A stretch of DNA of 64,000 bases from Roseomonas mucosa. Lineage in GTDB: Bacteria > Pseudomonadota > Alphaproteobacteria > Acetobacterales > Acetobacteraceae. Position 1 is the first letter of the stretch. Every line of letters begins with the position of its first letter. The position numbers were made by a program, and so were the translations under genes. The stretch lies in assembly GCA_945878375.1 (NCBI GenBank), contig CAMDWG010000013.1, positions 39,714-103,713 on the forward strand, in the 5' to 3' direction. A model generated the notes under the pieces. That model saw only the letters and a list, made by a program, of their open reading frames with translations. It was not told the DNA's origin and searched no databases. Below, piece by piece: positions 34,371 through 43,861 of this stretch.

Positions 34371-34589
34371 ATGCTGCTGCGCTGCGCGACGGGAATGATG
34401 AGGGGGCCGCTGGGCCTCGCGGCCGGGCTTGCCTTCGCGGGCGGGATCGCGGCGGGTGTCGCGCTGGGTGCGGGCGCCGCCGCGGCCGCTATGCTCGGCA
34501 AGCGGATGTGGGAGGAACGGCAGGGCTGGTCCTCCGGCACCGCCGATGACACCCCGCCGGCCGAACCCGCAGACGCGCCGCTGACCTGA
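34371..34589 (+). CDS. Small Gly/Ala-rich membrane protein
   Basis: 72 residues with one hydrophobic helix built of small residues (LGLAAGLAFAGGIAAGVALGAG, about 14-40), then KRMWEERQGW and an acidic Pro-rich tail. GAAAGGA lies before the ATG. I do not recognise a family. The Gly/Ala helix could pack tightly with itself or other helices. It is linked only to the zinc-ribbon gene by spacing. Confidence 0.55.
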   Translation: MLLRCATGMMRGPLGLAAGLAFAGGIAAGVALGAGAAAAAMLGKRMWEERQGWSSGTADDTPPAEPADAPLT

Positions 34590-34617
34590 AGCGCGGGCCG
34601 GCGGTCAGCCCGGGCGG

Positions 34618-35019
34618 TCAGTCCGGGATGATCGCCGTCGCCTCGATCTCGACCCGGGCCTCGGCTTCGACGAGGGCGACCACCTGCATCAGGGCCATGG
34701 CGGGGAAGTGCCGGCCCATGACCTCGCGATAGGCCGGGCCGAGGTCCTTCAGGCAGGCGCGGTATTCCGCCATGTCCACCACATACCAGGTCAGGCGGCC
34801 GATATGTTCCGGCCCGCCGCCCGCCGCCTGTAGCACCGCCAGGATGTTGAGCAGGGCCTGGCGTGTCTGGGCGACCAGCCCCGCAGGGAAGTGCCCGTCA
34901 CGGTCCCAGCCCACCTGCCCGCCGACCAGCACGATGCGCCCGCGCCCCATCATGCCGTTGGAATAGCCCCGCGGCTTCGGCCAGCCTTCGGGCTGCAAGG
35001 CGGTCAGCGGCGATGTCAT
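34618..35019 (-). CDS. RidA-family enamine/imine deaminase
   Basis: 133 residues with RidA-fold features: PRGYSNGMMGRGRIVLVGGQVGWD at the start, the TRQALLNILAVLQAAG helix and the C-terminal VALVEAEARVEIEATAII strand. The arginine seen in many RidA active sites is not clearly present here (the C-terminal region reads ALVEAEARVEIE), so activity is not certain. It is the last gene of the CoA-ligase unit with a four-base ATGA overlap. That position suggests a role in hydrolysing an enamine intermediate of 2-aminobenzoate degradation. Confidence 0.82.
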   Translation of the reverse strand: MTSPLTALQPEGWPKPRGYSNGMMGRGRIVLVGGQVGWDRDGHFPAGLVAQTRQALLNILAVLQAAGGGPEHIGRLTWYVVDMAEYRACLKDLGPAYREVMGRHFPAMALMQVVALVEAEARVEIEATAIIPD

Positions 35020-36647
35020 CGGGCGGCGTCCTCGGCGGCCTGCTGTCGCAAGGCGAAGCGTTGCAGCTTGCCCGTCTCGGTGCGCGGCAGCGCCGGCACG
35101 AAGACGATGCTGCGCGGGTATTTGTAGGGCGCGATCTCGCGCTTCACATGATCCTGCAGGGCCTTCGCCATCGCCTCATCCGCCGCATGGCCGGGGGCGA
35201 GCACGACATAGGCGCGCACCACCATCCCGCGTTCGGCATCGGGCGCGGCCACGACGCCGCATTCCTTGACGGCGGGATGGGTCAGCAGCGCGGCTTCCAC
35301 CTCCGGCCCCGCGATGTTGTAGCCGGCGGAGACGATCATGTCGTCGTTGCGCGCCTGGTACCAGAAATAGCCGTCCTGGTCCTGGACATAGGTGTCGCCG
35401 GTGATGTTCCAGCCCTGCTGCACATACTGGGCCTGTCGCGGATCGGCGAGGTAGCGGCACCCGGTCGGGCCGCGCACCGCCAGCCGTCCCGGCGTGCCGC
35501 GCGGCACCTCCCCGCCCGCCTCATCCACCACCTTCGCCTCATAGCCCGGCACGGGCAGGCCCGTGGCGCCGGGGCGGATGCGGTCCTCGGTCGCGGCGAT
35601 GAAGATGTGCAGCAGCTCCGTCGCCCCGATGCCGTCCATCAGCTTCAGGCCGGTCGCCGCCCGCCATGCCTCGAACACCGCCTTCGGCAGGGCTTCCCCG
35701 GCCGAGACGCATGTCCGCAGGCTGGACAGGTCGTGCTGCGCCGCGAGGCCCGCCATCACGCGATAGGCCGTCGGCGCGGTGAAGCAGATGGTCGCGCGGT
35801 GGCGCGCGATGGCGGTCGCCAGATCCTCGGGCGAGGCCTTCTCCAGCAGGATGGCGGTCGCGCCGACGCGGAAGGGGAACAGCACCAGCCCGCCCAGGCC
35901 GAAGGTGAAGGCCAGCGGCGGGGAGCCGATGAAGACATCCGAGGGGTCGGGCCGCAGAACCTGCATCCCATAGCCGTCGCAGATCGCCAGCATGTCCCGG
36001 TGGAAATGCAGCGTGCCCTTCGGCTCTCCGGTGCTGCCGCTGGTGAAGCCGATCAGGCACACATCCTCGGCCGCTGTGTCGCAGGCGGTGAAGCCGGGTG
36101 CCGCCGCCTCGCAGAGCCTTTCCAACTGGCCGTCGCCCCAGGTGATCACGTGCCGCAGATCCGGCGCCTCCGCCTTCCACAATTCCTCGGCCAGCCGCGC
36201 ATCGCAGAGCGCGTGGGAAATGCGCCCCTTCCGCAGCATCTGGCCGAGTTCCTTCGCGCGCAGCAGCGGCATGCTGGCGACCACCACGCCGCCCGCCTTC
36301 AGCACCGCGAAATAGGCCGCGACCATCCAGGCACTATTGGCGCTTCGCAGCAGCACGCGGTTGCCGGGCACCAGGCCGAAGCGCGTGACGAGCACCCGGG
36401 CGATGCGATCGACCCGGTCCGCAAGCTGGCTGTAGGTGAGGGTCTCGGCCGGGGTCACGATGGCCGGGTGGTTGCCGCGGCCGCGCGCGATGTTGCGGTC
36501 GAGCAGTTCGGTGGCGCAGTTGAGCCGCGCCGGATAGCGGAATTCCGGCCGGTCGAGCAGCAGGTCCGGCCATTGGTCCGGCGGCGGCAGATTGTCGCGC
36601 GTGAAGCTGTCGAGATGCGCGCTCGGCGCCAGCTCTCCGCGTTTCAT
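35016..36647 (-). CDS. Benzoate/2-aminobenzoate-CoA ligase-like AMP-forming enzyme
   Basis: 543 residues of the ANL superfamily with the P-loop-like TSGSTGEPKGTLH, the A5-type GIGATELLHIF motif, GWNITGDTYVQDQDGYFWYQ and a C-terminal KYPRSIVFVPALPRTETGK with catalytic lysine. It matches the aryl-CoA ligase branch that includes 2-aminobenzoate-CoA ligase (AbmG). It activates an aromatic acid with ATP and CoA. The start ATG at 36647 has GGAGG upstream. It lies in the operon with the acyl-CoA dehydrogenase and crotonase. Substrate (anthranilate rather than benzoate) is inferred from the neighbouring genes. Confidence 0.82.
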   Translation of the reverse strand: MKRGELAPSAHLDSFTRDNLPPPDQWPDLLLDRPEFRYPARLNCATELLDRNIARGRGNHPAIVTPAETLTYSQLADRVDRIARVLVTRFGLVPGNRVLLRSANSAWMVAAYFAVLKAGGVVVASMPLLRAKELGQMLRKGRISHALCDARLAEELWKAEAPDLRHVITWGDGQLERLCEAAAPGFTACDTAAEDVCLIGFTSGSTGEPKGTLHFHRDMLAICDGYGMQVLRPDPSDVFIGSPPLAFTFGLGGLVLFPFRVGATAILLEKASPEDLATAIARHRATICFTAPTAYRVMAGLAAQHDLSSLRTCVSAGEALPKAVFEAWRAATGLKLMDGIGATELLHIFIAATEDRIRPGATGLPVPGYEAKVVDEAGGEVPRGTPGRLAVRGPTGCRYLADPRQAQYVQQGWNITGDTYVQDQDGYFWYQARNDDMIVSAGYNIAGPEVEAALLTHPAVKECGVVAAPDAERGMVVRAYVVLAPGHAADEAMAKALQDHVKREIAPYKYPRSIVFVPALPRTETGKLQRFALRQQAAEDAAR

Positions 36648-36669
36648 CCCGTCCTCCCCGCCTTCCGGA

Positions 36670-37845
36670 TCATGTCCCTGTCGGCGCGGCGCCATTTCGC
36701 CGCTCGCGTTCCATGCGCGCGATCACCACGCGCTGGATCTCGGACGCCCCCTCATAGACGCGGAGCGCCCGGACTTCCCGGTACAGCTCCTCCGCCTTGT
36801 GGCCGCGCGTCACGCCGAGGCCACCATGGATCTGGACGCAGCGATCCGCCGCGCGTTGCGCGGTCTCGGTCGCGTGCAGCTTGGCCATCGACGCCTCGCG
36901 CGTCACGCGCGCCGCGCCGGAATCCTTCAGCCACGCCGCGCGATAGACGAGCAGCGCGGAGGCCTCGACCTCCGTCGCGCTGTCGGCGATGGCGGCCTGG
37001 GACATCTGCTGGTCGAACAGCGTTCCGCCGAAGATGGCGCGGGACGTGGCGTGACCCACCGTCAAGTCCAGCGCCCGTCGCGCGAAGCCCAGCGCGGCGG
37101 CGCCCACGGTCGCGCGGAAGACATCCAGCGTGCCCATCGCCACCCGGAACCCGTCGCCCGGCTTGCCGATCATGTTCTCCGCCGGCACGCGCACCGCATC
37201 GAGCGCCAGGGTGGCCAGCGGATGCGGCGCGGTGACGTCGATCCGCGCCTCGATCGCGAAGCCCGGCGTGTCGGCCTCCACCAGGAAGGCGCTGAGCCCC
37301 TTCGCGCCCGGCGCTTCCCCGGTGCGGGCGAAGACGATGTAGGTGGCGGCGATGCCACCATTGCTGATCCAGGTCTTGCGGCCGGTCAGGCGGTAATGGC
37401 CGTTGCCATCCTTCTCCGCCACCGTCGCCAGGGCCGCGACATCGCTGCCCGCCTCGGGTTCGCTGAGTGCGAAGGCGGCCAGCGCGGTGCCAGCGCGCGC
37501 GCCGGGCAGCACCATCTCGCGCTGGCGTGCCGTGCCGAATAGCGTGATCGGCCCTGTGCCGAGCCCCTGCATCGCGAAGGCGAAATCGGCGAGCCCGGCA
37601 TGCCGCGCCAGGATATCTCGCGCGAGACACAGCGAGCGGACATCCAGCCTGCCATCCTCGGGGCAGGGCACCCGCAACAGCCCGGCCTCGCCCATGGCGC
37701 GGGCGAGGTTGATCACGCTGCCATCGGCGTCGTGCTCGTCCGACAGGCGTTCGGCCTGCGCGGAAGCCCAGGCTTCAACCTCGGCCGCCCAGGCGCGATG
37801 GCGCTGGTCCAGGAAGGGCCAGTCGAGGAAGGAGGTATCCGGCAT
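36670..37845 (-). CDS. Acyl-CoA dehydrogenase
   Basis: 391 residues with the flavin-dependent acyl-CoA dehydrogenase fold: [19 protein letters not shown], the [11 protein letters not shown] segment and the catalytic Glu (about residue 365) in YEGASEIQR. It oxidises an acyl-CoA thioester, passing electrons to ETF. The start is ATG at 37845, overlapping the crotonase stop by one base. Cluster position suggests a beta-oxidation-like step after ring reduction in the aromatic pathway. Confidence 0.9.
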   Translation of the reverse strand: MPDTSFLDWPFLDQRHRAWAAEVEAWASAQAERLSDEHDADGSVINLARAMGEAGLLRVPCPEDGRLDVRSLCLARDILARHAGLADFAFAMQGLGTGPITLFGTARQREMVLPGARAGTALAAFALSEPEAGSDVAALATVAEKDGNGHYRLTGRKTWISNGGIAATYIVFARTGEAPGAKGLSAFLVEADTPGFAIEARIDVTAPHPLATLALDAVRVPAENMIGKPGDGFRVAMGTLDVFRATVGAAALGFARRALDLTVGHATSRAIFGGTLFDQQMSQAAIADSATEVEASALLVYRAAWLKDSGAARVTREASMAKLHATETAQRAADRCVQIHGGLGVTRGHKAEELYREVRALRVYEGASEIQRVVIARMERERRNGAAPTGT

Positions 37846-38672
37846 CAATCGCCCCTGAACACGGGCCGTTCCTTCGCGACGAAGGCGTCATAGGCCCGGC
37901 GGAAATCCTGCGTGGTCATGCACAGCGCCTGCGCCACGGCTTCCGCCTCGATGGCCTGGTCCACGGACATGGCCCATTCCATCTGCAGCATCCGCTTGGT
38001 CATGGCATGGGCGAAGGAGGGGCCTTCCGCGATCCCGGCCGCCATGGCCATCGCTGCGTCCTGCAACGCGTCTGGCGCATGCAGCGCGTTGAAGAAGCCC
38101 CAGGCCAGGCCTTCCTCGCCGCCCAGGCTGCGGCCGAGATACAGCAACTCGCTCGCGCGCCCCTGGCCGACCAGGCGCGGCAGGATGGCGCAGGCGCCCA
38201 TGTCGCAGCCCGCGAGGCCGACGCGGTTGAACAGGAAGGCGACCTTGGCGCGCGGCGTGCCAAGCCGGATATCGGCCGCCATCGCGATGATCGCACCCGC
38301 GCCCGCCGCGATGCCGTCCACGGCGGCGACGATCAGCTGCGGGCAGGCGCGCATCGCCTTCACCAATTCGCCCGTCATGGCCGTGAAGCACATGAGCCCC
38401 TTGGTGTCGCGGTCCAGCAGCGGCCCGATGATCTCATGCACATCGCCGCCGGAGCAGAAATTGCCGCCCGCGCCGGTCACGACGAAGGCGCGCACCGCAT
38501 CGTCATGCGCCGCCGCGCGCAGGATCGCCGCCATCTCCGCATAGCTGTCGAAGGTCAGCGGGTTCTTCCGCTCCGGCCGGTCGAGCGTCAGCGTCGCGAC
38601 GGCGCCCGCGATGTCGAGCTTCAGGTGCTGCGCGCGGTAGTCGGCAAGCCGGCCCGCGATGGCCGTGATCAT
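37845..38672 (-). CDS. Crotonase-family enoyl-CoA hydratase/hydrolase
   Basis: 275 residues. It has oxyanion-hole segments ([15 protein letters not shown], and [23 protein letters not shown]) and the [18 protein letters not shown] motif with D157. The usual catalytic Glu in the LPEV/GAGGTQ position is not visible; an Asp-based crotonase (hydrolase or hydratase) is possible. In aerobic aromatic CoA pathways crotonases open or hydrate the reduced ring. The start overlaps the MarR stop by four bases. Confidence 0.85.
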   Translation of the reverse strand: MITAIAGRLADYRAQHLKLDIAGAVATLTLDRPERKNPLTFDSYAEMAAILRAAAHDDAVRAFVVTGAGGNFCSGGDVHEIIGPLLDRDTKGLMCFTAMTGELVKAMRACPQLIVAAVDGIAAGAGAIIAMAADIRLGTPRAKVAFLFNRVGLAGCDMGACAILPRLVGQGRASELLYLGRSLGGEEGLAWGFFNALHAPDALQDAAMAMAAGIAEGPSFAHAMTKRMLQMEWAMSVDQAIEAEAVAQALCMTTQDFRRAYDAFVAKERPVFRGD

Positions 38673-39193
38673 GGCAAGTCCTCCGTTATCAAGGCAGCGC
38701 GCACGGAGGCCTTGGCGCGGCCCAGCAGGCGGAACAGCGTGGCGCGGTCCTCCGGCTGCAGCCCATCCAGCAGGCTGGCGATCCAGGCCTCATGCGCGGC
38801 GGATTGGCGCGCGAATTCGCGCCGTCCGCGCGGCGTCAGGCGCAGCAGCTGCGCGCGGCGGTCGCCGGGCCGCGCGCGGCGTTCCACCAGCCCTTCCGCC
38901 TCCAGCCGCGCAGCAAGGCCGGTGACGTTGCCGTTGCTGACCATCATCCGCTGCGAGATCTCGCCGAGCGTCATGCCGCCGCCGGCGCGGTCCAGCGCGG
39001 CCATCAGGTCGAAACGCGGCAGCGTGGTGCCGAAGTCGCGCCGCAGCCGCGCGCGGACCTCGCCTTCGACCAGCGTGGTGCAGGTCAGCATCCGCAGCCA
39101 GAGCCGCAATTCATCCTTGTGCCCCGGCGGCGCGTGGGCCAGCGCCGATTCCGCATCCAGCGCGGGCGGGGCGATGGTGTCGGCGGCGCTCAC
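38669..39193 (-). CDS. MarR-family regulator
   Basis: 174 residues with a winged helix: [49 protein letters not shown], then the wing [19 protein letters not shown]. The start is GTG at 39193, overlapping the SDR stop as GTGA. MarR proteins usually repress degradation operons and release DNA when they bind an aromatic or aryl-CoA ligand. Two near-identical 13-bp sites in the divergent promoter (39938-39950 and 40000-40012) are the likely operators. Because it is the second gene of its own unit, it would autoregulate. Confidence 0.9.
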   Translation of the reverse strand: MSAADTIAPPALDAESALAHAPPGHKDELRLWLRMLTCTTLVEGEVRARLRRDFGTTLPRFDLMAALDRAGGGMTLGEISQRMMVSNGNVTGLAARLEAEGLVERRARPGDRRAQLLRLTPRGRREFARQSAAHEAWIASLLDGLQPEDRATLFRLLGRAKASVRAALITEDLP

Positions 39194-39924
39194 GTCTCGC
39201 CCCCATCCACCGCGATGGCCTGGCCATTGATGGCGGAGGCGCCAGGGCCGCAGAGCATCAGCACGGCCTCTGCCACCTCGGCCGGCCGGACCAGGCGCTT
39301 CTGGGGATTGTGCTTCGCCAGCTCCGCGCGGGCCTCGGCCTCGCTGCGGCCGGTCTTGGCGACGATCCGCGCGATGGCGTCGCCGACGAGATCGGTGTCG
39401 GTGAAGCCGGGGCAGACGGCGTTCACCGTGACGCCCTTCGCCGCCACTTCCTGTGCCAAGGCCCGCGTCAGGCCGAGCAGCGCATGCTTCGCGGCGACAT
39501 AGGCGCTGACATAGGGATAGCCCTTCACGGCGGCGGTGGAGGCGATATGCACCACCCGCCCGAAGCCCGCTTCCAGCATGGGGGGCAGCACGGCTTGCGT
39601 GACGGCGACCGCGCCCATCACGTTCACGCGCCACATGCGGTCGAACAGCGCCGCATCCGATTGCAGGAAGGGCGCGCTTTCGGCGGCGCCGGCGGCATTC
39701 ACCAGCAGCGCGAAAGGCGGAAGGGCAGGGGGGGCGGTGATGTCGCCTTGCAGCATGGCCGCGGCATCGCCGCGGTCCACGACGGCGCGCAGCGGGGCCT
39801 CCCGCCGGCCCATCACGGTCACGCGCGCGCCGGCCGCCGTCAGGGCGGCGGCGCAGGCGGCGCCGATGCCGCTGCCGCCGCCGGTCACCAAGGCCTCCAG
39901 CCCATGCAGCGTGCCGCTTCGCAT
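39190..39924 (-). CDS. SDR-family dehydrogenase of the aromatic-CoA cluster
   Basis: 244 residues: cofactor loop VTGGGSGIGAAC, NAAG, catalytic Ser in HIASTAAVKGYPYVSAYVAAK with the Tyr-x3-Lys pair, and a C-terminal SAINGQAIAVDGG. It is probably a 3-hydroxyacyl-CoA or alicyclic alcohol dehydrogenase in this context. GGAGG precedes the ATG. It is the first gene of the SDR-marR-crotonase-acyl-CoA dehydrogenase-ligase-RidA unit. Confidence 0.85.
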   Translation of the reverse strand: MRSGTLHGLEALVTGGGSGIGAACAAALTAAGARVTVMGRREAPLRAVVDRGDAAAMLQGDITAPPALPPFALLVNAAGAAESAPFLQSDAALFDRMWRVNVMGAVAVTQAVLPPMLEAGFGRVVHIASTAAVKGYPYVSAYVAAKHALLGLTRALAQEVAAKGVTVNAVCPGFTDTDLVGDAIARIVAKTGRSEAEARAELAKHNPQKRLVRPAEVAEAVLMLCGPGASAINGQAIAVDGGET

Positions 39925-39937
39925 CCGCCCTCCGATG

Positions 39938-39950
39938 CTTGAACCCTAAA
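39938..39950. promoter_or_regulatory. Candidate MarR operator 1
   Basis: CTTGAACCCTAAA, 14 bases before the SDR start. It matches operator 2 at 40000-40012 in 12 of 13 bases. It is an imperfect dyad in an AT-richer patch of the divergent promoter. Confidence 0.6.
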
Positions 39951-39999
39951 ACAATGGGTCGGCGAGGCGCAACCACGCTTCTCCATTGCCCGGCTGATC

Positions 40000-40012
40000 C
40001 TTGAAGCCTAAA
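40000..40012. promoter_or_regulatory. Candidate MarR operator 2
   Basis: CTTGAAGCCTAAA, 34 bases before the start of the monooxygenase/reductase gene. Start-to-start distance to operator 1 is 62 bases (about six helical turns), so one repressor could coordinate both directions. Confidence 0.6.
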
Positions 40013-40045
40013 CTAATATCCTGTTCGGAAGGGGGTGCGCGAGCG

Positions 40046-42385
40046 ATGCGGATCGCGGTGATCGGCGGCGGCCCGGCGGGGCTGTATTTCGCCATCCTGA
40101 TGAAGCGCGACCGGCCGGAGGCGCGCATCACCGTGGTGGAGCGCAACCGCCCGGACGACACCTTCGGCTTCGGCGTGGTGTTCAGCGACGCGACGCTCGA
40201 CACCTTCCGCGCGGCGGATGAGCCTTCGTACCGTGCCATCACGAACAGCTTCGCCTATTGGGACGATATCGAGATCCATGCGCGGGGCGCGGTGCATCGT
40301 ATCGGCGGCAACGGCTTCTGCGGCTGTTCGCGCCGGACGCTGCTGCTGCTGCTGCAGGACCGGGCCCGCGCGATCGGCGTCGAGTTGGAGTATGGCCGGG
40401 ATGCGATGCCGGAGGACTTCCCCGATGCCGACCTGATCGTCGCGGCGGATGGCATTAATTCACCGATCCGCACCCGCTGGCAGGACCATTTCCAGCCCGA
40501 ACTCGACCTGCGCCCGAACCGCTTCGCCTGGATGGGCTCCACCCGCCCCTTCGACGCCTTCACCTTCTTCTTCAAGGAACGGCCCGAGGGCATCTTCATC
40601 GCGCATTGCTACCAGTATGAGGCCGGCGCCAGCACCTGGGTGCTGGAAACCGACCCCGCCACCTTCGCCCGCGCCGGCCTGGACGGGATGAATGAGGCCG
40701 AGAGCGCGCGCTTCCTGGAATCCGTCTTCGCCGAGGAATTGCAGGGCCACCGCCTTGTCACGAACCGCAGCCTCTGGCGGCGCTTCCCGATGATCCGCTG
40801 CGCGCAATGGACGAAGGACAACATCGTCCTGCTCGGCGACGCCAAGGCGACCGCGCATTTCTCCATCGGGTCCGGCACAAAGCTGGCGATGGAGGATGCG
40901 ATCGCGCTGCATGCGGCATTTCGGGCCGGCGGAGGCGTGCGCGACTGCCTTTCGCGGTTCGAGACGGCGCGGCGGGAGGATGTCGAGAAGACCCAGCACG
41001 CCGCCGATGTCTCGCTCGTGTGGTTCGAGCATGTGAAGCGCTTCTGGCATTTCGACCCGCAGCAATTCGCCTTCGGCGTCATGACGCGGTCCAAGGCCAT
41101 CACCTGGGACAATCTGGCGTTGCGCGCGCCCGACTTCGTCGCCAGGACGCAGCAGGTCTTCGCGGAGCAGACGAAGGCGCGGGGCCTAGCCGCCAGCCCC
41201 GCCAAGCCGCCGATGTTCCAGCCCTTCGCGCTGCGGGACATGACGGTCGCGAACCGCGTTGTCGTCTCGCCCATGTGCCTCTACAGCGCGGAAGCGGGCG
41301 TGCCGGGGGACTTCCACTTCCAGCATTACGCGGCGCGCGCGTTGGGGGGCGCAGGCCTCGTCTTCACGGAGATGACCTGCGTCGCGGAGGATGCGCGGAT
41401 CACGCCGGGGTGCACGGGTCTGTGGAACGACACGCAGGAAGCGGCCTGGGCGCGGCTGGTGGCGTTCACCCATCGGCACACCCAGGCGAAGCTCTGCATC
41501 CAGCTCGGCCATGCCGGGCGCAAGGGCGCGACGAAGCTGATGTGGGATGGGATCGACCAGCCGCTGGAGGACGGCGCTTGGCCGATCCTCTCGGCCAGCG
41601 CGGTGCCCTATTTCCCGCATAGCCAGGTGCCGCGCGCGATGACGCGGGCGGATATGGACCGCGTGCGCGACGACTTCGTCGCCGCGACGCGGCGTGCCGA
41701 ACGCTGCGGCTTCGACATGCTGGAACTGCATTGCGCCCACGGCTACCTGCTGGCCTCCTTCCTCTCGCCGCTGACCAATCTCCGTGACGATGAGTATGGC
41801 GGCGACATCGAGAACCGCCTGTGCTACCCGCTGGAGGTCTTCGCCGCCATGCGCGCCGCCTGGCCGGCCGCGAAGCCGATATCGGTCCGGATTTCCGCGA
41901 CGGATTGGAAGGATGGCGGGCTGACGGATGAGGATTGCCTCGCCATCGCCCGAGCCTTCGCGGCGGCGGGGGTGGATCTGGTCGATGTCTCCACTGGCCA
42001 GACCGTCCATGATGCGGAGCCTGTCTATGGCCGCATGTTCCAGGTCCCGTGGTCCGACATGATCCGGAACGAGGCCGGCGTGGCGACGATGTGCGTGGGC
42101 AACATCACCACGGCCGACCAGGTGAATACGATTCTCGGGGCGGGCCGTGCCGACCTTGTCGCACTGGCGCGGCCGCATCTGACCAACCCGTCCTTCACCC
42201 TGCACGCCGCCGCGCAATATGGCGTGCGGGATATCGCCTGCCCGCCGCAATATCTTTGGGGCAAGGACGCCCTGCTTCGCAACACGGCGCGCGAGCAGGC
42301 CGACCTTCGCGAACTCCGCCTGAAGGCGCGGCCGCGGAGCCACGCGCCCTCTGCCGATGCGCCGGCGTCCCCACCCCTGCGCTGA
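40046..42385 (+). CDS. Bifunctional flavin monooxygenase/Old Yellow Enzyme (2-aminobenzoyl-CoA monooxygenase/reductase or salicylyl-CoA 5-hydroxylase type)
   Basis: 779 residues. The N-terminal half (about 1-390) is an aromatic FAD monooxygenase with [12 protein letters not shown], the [15 protein letters not shown] segment and [22 protein letters not shown]. The C-terminal half (about 392-760) is an Old Yellow Enzyme: [41 protein letters not shown] and the GDIENRL motif. This fusion is characteristic of AbmA-type enzymes that hydroxylate and then reduce the CoA-activated ring. The ATG at 40046 was chosen over the TTG at 40001, which lies in the operator. It diverges from the degradation operon. 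Confidence 0.9.
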   Translation: MRIAVIGGGPAGLYFAILMKRDRPEARITVVERNRPDDTFGFGVVFSDATLDTFRAADEPSYRAITNSFAYWDDIEIHARGAVHRIGGNGFCGCSRRTLLLLLQDRARAIGVELEYGRDAMPEDFPDADLIVAADGINSPIRTRWQDHFQPELDLRPNRFAWMGSTRPFDAFTFFFKERPEGIFIAHCYQYEAGASTWVLETDPATFARAGLDGMNEAESARFLESVFAEELQGHRLVTNRSLWRRFPMIRCAQWTKDNIVLLGDAKATAHFSIGSGTKLAMEDAIALHAAFRAGGGVRDCLSRFETARREDVEKTQHAADVSLVWFEHVKRFWHFDPQQFAFGVMTRSKAITWDNLALRAPDFVARTQQVFAEQTKARGLAASPAKPPMFQPFALRDMTVANRVVVSPMCLYSAEAGVPGDFHFQHYAARALGGAGLVFTEMTCVAEDARITPGCTGLWNDTQEAAWARLVAFTHRHTQAKLCIQLGHAGRKGATKLMWDGIDQPLEDGAWPILSASAVPYFPHSQVPRAMTRADMDRVRDDFVAATRRAERCGFDMLELHCAHGYLLASFLSPLTNLRDDEYGGDIENRLCYPLEVFAAMRAAWPAAKPISVRISATDWKDGGLTDEDCLAIARAFAAAGVDLVDVSTGQTVHDAEPVYGRMFQVPWSDMIRNEAGVATMCVGNITTADQVNTILGAGRADLVALARPHLTNPSFTLHAAAQYGVRDIACPPQYLWGKDALLRNTAREQADLRELRLKARPRSHAPSADAPASPPLR

Positions 42386-42493
42386 GGCGGTGGCCTCGCT
42401 GTGACGTGAGGGATCGGGCTGATCCAGCCTCGCTCGCTTTGCGGTAGTCTACCCTGCGTCTCCGAGGAAGCTGCCGCAGGGGTTGAGGACGGG

Positions 42494-43861
42494 ATGGAAG
42501 GCAACGCAGCGCTGGTGGGTCTGTCGCGCGCCAGTACGACGCTGGGCCTTGCCGCCACATCCGAGCATGAATTGCAGGAACGCGGCTTCGACGTCGTGGC
42601 CGCGCTGTTCGGGACGCCGGATGCGGCGCCGGGCAAGCTGCCTGATGCGGCGCTCGCGCTGCTGATGCATGGGATGATCCTCGATTTCGTCGCGCGCCGC
42701 TTGCCGGGACCGGGCTGCGATGTGCTGGAGGAGCGGATCCGCTTCGTGGCGGATCCCGCGGTCGGCGATCGGGTTGTCATCACCGGGAAGATCGCCGCGC
42801 GGCCGAGCGCCGAGACGGCGACCGTCGCGATAACGCTGGACTGCGTGCGCGGGCTGCTCGCCGAGGGCACCGTCGAGGTGCGCCTGCCCGCCGAGCCCGT
42901 CACCCTGCGTCCTGAGGCGCGACCCGATATCATCCTGCACAGCCATCGCCATCTGGAACGGCTGATGTCGCGCGCGGCCGCGGCGCCGCCGATATCGGCC
43001 GCGGTGGCCTGGCCCTGCGACCGGGACAGCCTGCTCGGCCCCTGGCAGGCGATGCAGGCGGGCGGCTTTCACCCCATCCTGGTCGGACCGCGCGGGGAGA
43101 TGGAGAAGGCCGCCAAGGCCGCCGGCATTTCCCTCGATGGCTGCGAGGTGGTGGAGGCCGCGACGCCCGCCGATGCCGCCGCCGCCGCCGCCCGGCTTTG
43201 CCGCGACGGGGCGGCGCAGGCCCTGATGAAGGGCAGCCTCCATACCGATGAGCTGATGGCGGCTGTCGTAGCGCGGGAGGCAGGTCTGCGCGGGACGCGG
43301 CGCATCAGCCATGTCTTCGCGATGGATGTGCCCTCATACCACAAGCCGTTGTTTGTCACCGACGCCGCGATCAACATCGCGCCCGATCTGATGACCAAGG
43401 CCGATATCGTCCAGAACGCGATCGACATGCTGCATGCGCTCGGCAACCCGCTGCCGAAGGTCGCTATCCTGTCGGCGGTGGAGACGGTGAACCCGAAGAT
43501 TCCCGGCACGCTGGATGCCGCGCTGCTGTGCAAGATGGCGGATCGGGGCCAGATCACGGGTGCGCTGCTGGATGGGCCGCTGGCCTTCGACAACGCGATC
43601 AGCCGGGCGGCGGCGCAGATCAAGAAGATCGCCTCCCCGGTCGCGGGGGATGCGGATGTGCTCGTCGTGCCGGACCTCGAGGCCGGCAACATGCTGGCAA
43701 AGCAGCTCAGCTACCTCGCGGGTGCGGACAGCGCGGGCATCGTGCTGGGCGCGAAGGTGCCGGTGATCCTGACCAGCCGCGCGGACAGCGTCGCGTCGCG
43801 TCTCGCCTCGATTGCGCTGGCACGGCTTCTGGCATCGGCTACGGGGCGGGGGGGCGCATGA
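42494..43861 (+). CDS. MaoC-like hydratase/phosphate acetyltransferase fusion
   Basis: 455 residues: an N-terminal hot-dog (MaoC-type enoyl-CoA hydratase) domain to about residue 140, and a phosphate acetyl/butyryltransferase domain (about 150-450) with ALMKGSLHTDELM, DVPSYHKPLFVTDAAINIAPDL and ITGALLDGPLAFDNAIS. The second domain should convert acyl-CoA to acyl-phosphate. The first resembles R-specific hydratases. Residues for hydratase catalysis are not clearly visible, so it may only bind acyl groups. It overlaps ackA by four bases. GAGGAC lies before the ATG. Confidence 0.87.
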   Translation: MEGNAALVGLSRASTTLGLAATSEHELQERGFDVVAALFGTPDAAPGKLPDAALALLMHGMILDFVARRLPGPGCDVLEERIRFVADPAVGDRVVITGKIAARPSAETATVAITLDCVRGLLAEGTVEVRLPAEPVTLRPEARPDIILHSHRHLERLMSRAAAAPPISAAVAWPCDRDSLLGPWQAMQAGGFHPILVGPRGEMEKAAKAAGISLDGCEVVEAATPADAAAAAARLCRDGAAQALMKGSLHTDELMAAVVAREAGLRGTRRISHVFAMDVPSYHKPLFVTDAAINIAPDLMTKADIVQNAIDMLHALGNPLPKVAILSAVETVNPKIPGTLDAALLCKMADRGQITGALLDGPLAFDNAISRAAAQIKKIASPVAGDADVLVVPDLEAGNMLAKQLSYLAGADSAGIVLGAKVPVILTSRADSVASRLASIALARLLASATGRGGA

